DNA from: Eudorina sp. 2006-703-Eu-15
Taxonomy: Eukaryota > Chlorophyta > Chlorophyceae > Chlamydomonadales > Volvocaceae
DNA: 64,000 bases
Direction: 5' to 3'
Assembly (NCBI GenBank): GCA_003117195.1
Contig: BDSI01000001.1
Span: 1,691,765 to 1,755,764, forward strand
The translations under genes and the position numbers were made by a program. Below the pieces are notes generated by a model. That model searched no databases and was not told the DNA's origin. It saw nothing but the letters and a program-made list of their open reading frames with translations. How positions within the stretch are numbered: position 1 is the first letter of the stretch; every line of letters begins with the position of its first letter. Below are positions 60,399 through 64,000 of this stretch, in pieces.

Positions 60399-63300
60399 AT
60401 GGGTGCCGAACAGAGTGTTCCAGCGGGTGTGGAGGTTCAACCCGCAGCGGTTCCCAGTCAAGTCGATGGTGCTTCAGCTGAAGCTGTGGATGGGCAAGGG
60501 ACGCCTGCAAAGCCATCTGCGCTGGTCTTGGTTGGTCCGTCAGGAGTCGGGAAGGGGACCCTGGCCAAGCGTCTGATTGAAGACAAGGACCACTTTGGCT
60601 TTAGCGTGAGCCACACCACGCGAGCGCCGCGCCCGAACGAGGAGGTACGCTGGTGTTTCTTTCTGGGTGTTACTACCTTCTGGTGCAACTACCCTGAACG
60701 TCTTGCAACCGCATGCTCCCTTCCATACGAAATTACCTCTGAATTTATTATGTGTTCAAGTGAAATTGCGTATGCAGTCTTACAGGATGTTCTTGCAACT
60801 CTGATCGCTGTCTGATCTGTCCCGAACCTGTTCCCTGACGCAGCACGGCGTGCATTATTATTTTACTACAAAGGAACAATTTGCTAAGGAAATTGGCGAG
60901 GGAAAGTTTCTGGAGTACGCCGAGGTGGGCTGAACCGTAGGTTGGTGTGCCGGCACAATTATGGAAAAGTCGATTTGCAGGATGCAATGCAAACGTTACA
61001 CGCATGATACATGGCCTGTTGGGGTTCTTCCCCAAGTTTGACGCTGTTTGGGTATCCATACCCTGTACCGGTACTGGAAGGCGCGGACTCGTGCACTTAT
61101 TCCGCGCGTCTCCTTCGCTCATTCTTCCTCTTTCTGTTGTGCTGTGTGCATGACTTTGTGCATGACTTGAATTTGTGAATTGCGCGCGTGAAGTCATCAA
61201 CAATCCCCGGCGTTCGGTACGTACAGGTTCATGGGAATTTGTACGGCACAAGCTTGGCAGCGGTGCGCACCGTCCTTGATTCCGGTCGCGTCTGCGTGTT
61301 GGACATCGATGTCCAGGTGCGTCTGCATTCTGCGGGTCCACGTAGTCGTAGGCATACCCTAAAAGGGTAGATAACTGTGCGGCTGGCCGGATATGTGTCA
61401 CGCCACTAGTACGGAATTGCTGCTATCCGGACATCCTCCGCGGAGTTGAAGCATGTGCTTGACAACACATCTACAACCACAATTGTAGGGTGCCCGCGCG
61501 GTGCGAAAGAGCGGCCTTAAAGGCATCTTCGTGTTCATCGCTCCACCGTCACTGGAGGATCTGGCAAACCGATTGGCGGGACGTGGAACGGAAAGTGTCG
61601 AGGAGATTACGCGTCGGCTAAACAACGCCAAAGCGGAGATTGAGAGGTGGGGCTTGATGACATGCTGCTGTTGGCGTGCTTGAGGATGAGCTACTTGTGC
61701 AAACTGGTCACACAAATCCCAGCAGCAAGCAAACCTTATTGTCGTCCGTGGATGGCCTATTGCTCGTAGCATAAACGAGAAGGGACTGTACGACTACTTG
61801 CTGATCAACGACGATTTGGAGGAGGCCGTTAAAAGGCTGAAGGCGATTGCGGACCGTGCCGCGAAAGGCCTGGACCCTGAGCCAGGCATGGTGCCAGAGC
61901 GGGTGGTCCTTGAAGACGTAAGGCGCGGAGACGGAGGTTAACATCTAGGGGTTGCCATGGACGTGGACCTCTGTGTCACTCGTGCGGGCACCGGGCATTC
62001 AGTGATTAGGCAGCCTGTGCTCCGGGTGGATGTGGGGCGTGCGTGGGATGTACTGTGATGCAGTCGAAGACCATCAGTCACAGCGGCATGATCCTTTGCA
62101 GGCGCCCCTTCCGGACATCCGCGCGCTTACCGAGCAGCAGGCGAGCGATGCGAATGGTGCTCTTGCTGCCGCGCCAGCACCTGAGCCTGTGGAAGAGCAG
62201 GCGGCTGCTAGCAGCAGCGCCCCATCTGAGACACCTGCTTCGCCGGCAGCCGAGACGGTGCAACCGGCAGCTGCAGCACCAACGCCAACTGTGGCGCCGC
62301 CCGCGGCGCCAGCTCCAGCGGCTGCAGCGCAAGCGCCTCAGTACATTGTCGCGTCCGCAGCTGCTGCTGCGGCGCCCCAGCCTTCGCTTGAGGGGATACC
62401 GCCAGGGTTTGAGAAGTGGCAGGGCAAGGTTGCCCTTGTGAGCGGGGCGTCCTCTGGTATTGGCTGGGCGACGTGCGAGGCGCTAGCACTGGCGGGTGAG
62501 GGTTGGGAGGAGGCTCGCCGGACGGCGTTAGACTTATCGCGTTTACTGCCACAACTCTGCAAAGGGTAGCGGGTCGTCTAGGCGATCGCTTAGCAGCTTG
62601 ACAGCGGTAACACGACATTGCAGCGCAGGAGTCATCTAAGGCGATTTCGCTGTCGCATTCGCGTTACATGTCGATCAACGACGCACTTGCTGTTCTCTCC
62701 CCGTGCTTCCAGGCATGCGAGTAGTGGCCGTTGCCCGGCGGAAAGAGCGGCTTGAGGAGCTGCAGCGGCACATGCACGCTATGGGCGTGCCGCTGGTGAA
62801 CTTCTTACCTGTTGTATGCGACATTACCAAGGAAGCGGAGGTGCGTGAGTGGGCAGCAGGTCTCCGGGATGGGTATCAGAACAACGGTTGTGATGTCTGC
62901 GACGCGGTTTTACCGGCTGATAATGAAACAGGATCATGTAATGAAGAGGCGCAACGTTTTTTGATGCACTGCCAGAGGTTCGCTATGAGGGGCCCAATCG
63001 GTGTAAGTGGCCATGCATGTCCGCTGGAGCGATATTTCATGTTTTTGGCGCATTCCTCCGAGGCAAACGAGTTTAGGGACCAGCATTAAGCATTGTACGG
63101 GAGCGCTTGAGTGCGCGTCGGGATTTGAATGTGATGCGTCGTGGGTCCGTATTGAACCCCAACTATCGGCCTGGTCCGTACCATCTGTCGCATGTACCTG
63201 GTACCTGCCTAGGCCAAGGCGTGCATCGAACTTTAACCACGACATCATTCGTTTGATGCCCCCTTGTGGCATGCGTTGCAGGTTGCCACCTTGCCGAAGA

Positions 63301-64000
63301 TCGTGGCCAAGCGCTGGCCGGAGTGCGGCGTGGACGTCTTGATTAACAACGGTAAGGGAATTGTATAGTGCTGAGGACGACGGTTGGCCGGTCTAGAGGG
63401 CAAACTCTGACCTGCTACTGTACAGCGACGGTAAGCAGCTGATGTACATCCTACAGAAGGCGTTCGCAATGTGACCGCTGGACAGTTGACGACCCCATGA
63501 AAACAGCAGCCTGGCGCTTTTAGTGCTTTTGAGCGTGATCTCTCAACCGGGGCTGCGGTCTCTTTGCCGGCCAATCGAGTCGCGGCCAATCGCATTTAGT
63601 GGTGTTTGGAGGGTTTGTTCGACGTTTTAACACTGAGCGTTCTCTTCTTGTTCGGTGTGTTATGGCTGCAGCTGGCATGAGCCGGAACGATGCATCGCTT
63701 TTTGACGGCAACATTGGCAGCTGGGTGGAGATGCTGAGCACCAACGTTCTCGGCACGTGCATGATGACGCGGGCGGTTGTCCAGGTGCGGCGTGGGGACT
63801 GTTGAGACCTGTGGGGCCTCGACCTGCTTACGGCACGCTGTGGTCTGCTCTGCCGGCGTTGGTAATGGCGGACTGCGGGCGACTGTAGGGCACAGCGGGA
63901 ACGAAGCACACAATCGCCTGATATTTCACCCAGGGGAGCTCGGTTGACAAAGCCACCAGGGAAGCCGACGCTGGACACGCACGGGTGTTGTTGCTCGCGT
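60399..64000 (+). CDS. Guanylate kinase apparently fused to a short-chain dehydrogenase/reductase (3' end outside window)
   Basis: Nine exons join in phase: 60399-60644, 60844-60924, 61227-61316, 61489-61646, 61770-61917, 62102-62495, 62713-62840, 63282-63351 and 63672-63784, continuing past the edge. Residues 1-241 are guanylate kinase (GMP + ATP to GDP + ADP). The P-loop GPSGVGKGT is at 46-54, then [49 protein letters not shown] and the lid RLAGRGTES. An Ala/Pro-rich linker of about 100 residues follows. The Rossmann start of an SDR comes next ([13 protein letters not shown] near residue 349), then [29 protein letters not shown] and [11 protein letters not shown]. The YxxxK catalytic motif would lie outside. 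The linker and the SDR start share one exon, and the kinase exon ends at a clean donor in the right phase. Alternatively, reading on past that donor, the kinase stops at 61939-61941 and a second gene starts at 62030 or 62048. Confidence 0.8.
62102..63784 (+). other. SDR domain segment of the fusion (or separate SDR gene)
   Basis: Four exons encode the Ala/Pro-rich linker and an NAD(P)-binding SDR domain of the classical type: TGxxxGxG-like GASSGIG, a basic pair ARRKE after the second strand (suggesting NADP preference), and NNAG. Closest in pattern to DHRS11-like dehydrogenases by [10 protein letters not shown] and [12 protein letters not shown]. Listed separately because it could be an independent gene if the intron at 61918-62101 is not real. 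The substrate cannot be inferred. Confidence 0.7.

Overview
This window reads as nuclear DNA of a volvocine (Chlamydomonadales) green alga. The sequence is GC-rich. Genes are split into many short exons with GT-AG introns, TGTAA (the volvocine polyadenylation signal) lies downstream of several stops, and the flanks and introns are full of microsatellites. Two genes encode axonemal (flagellar) proteins. I rebuilt the gene models by hand from splice phases and family motifs. Exon borders in conserved stretches are firm, while first exons and low-complexity stretches are less so.

Layout, left to right: (1) 1-3553, minus: the 5' part of an H+-translocating pyrophosphatase that runs off the left edge. 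(2) 5669-13159, plus: SAS10/UTP3, a ribosome-biogenesis factor in ten exons, whose fourth intron holds a four-copy interspersed repeat. (3) 14273-16607, plus: an unrecognised Ala-rich protein with a 23-nt micro-exon. (4) 19356-25279, minus: a RanBPM/RanBP9-like SPRY-LisH-CTLH-CRA protein with a very large low-complexity insertion. (5) 26596-34095, minus: an ankyrin-repeat protein in 15 exons with a C-terminal membrane segment. (6) 35511-39167, minus: a bZIP-like protein lacking a canonical basic region. (7) 40029-44434, minus: an organelle-type TruB tRNA pseudouridine synthase. (8) 44639-46315, plus: a small, probably plastid-targeted PDZ-like protein, divergent from TruB. (9) 48409-51494, minus: PF16/SPAG6, a central-pair armadillo protein. 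(10) 53924-54734, plus: a Tctex2-type dynein light chain in five tiny exons. (11) 58251-59457, plus: a SAP-domain protein with two SPIRAL1-like microtubule motifs. (12) 60399 to the right edge, plus: guanylate kinase that appears to be spliced in frame to a short-chain dehydrogenase.

The genes are mostly unrelated housekeeping and cytoskeletal genes. PF16 and the Tctex2-type light chain are divergent neighbours that both serve the axoneme, and the SPIRAL1-like gene follows. I saw no rRNA, tRNA, CRISPR array or intact transposon. The most unusual items are the apparent guanylate kinase-SDR fusion, the SAP plus SPIRAL1-like architecture, the bZIP-like protein without a normal basic region, and the intronic repeat family in SAS10.
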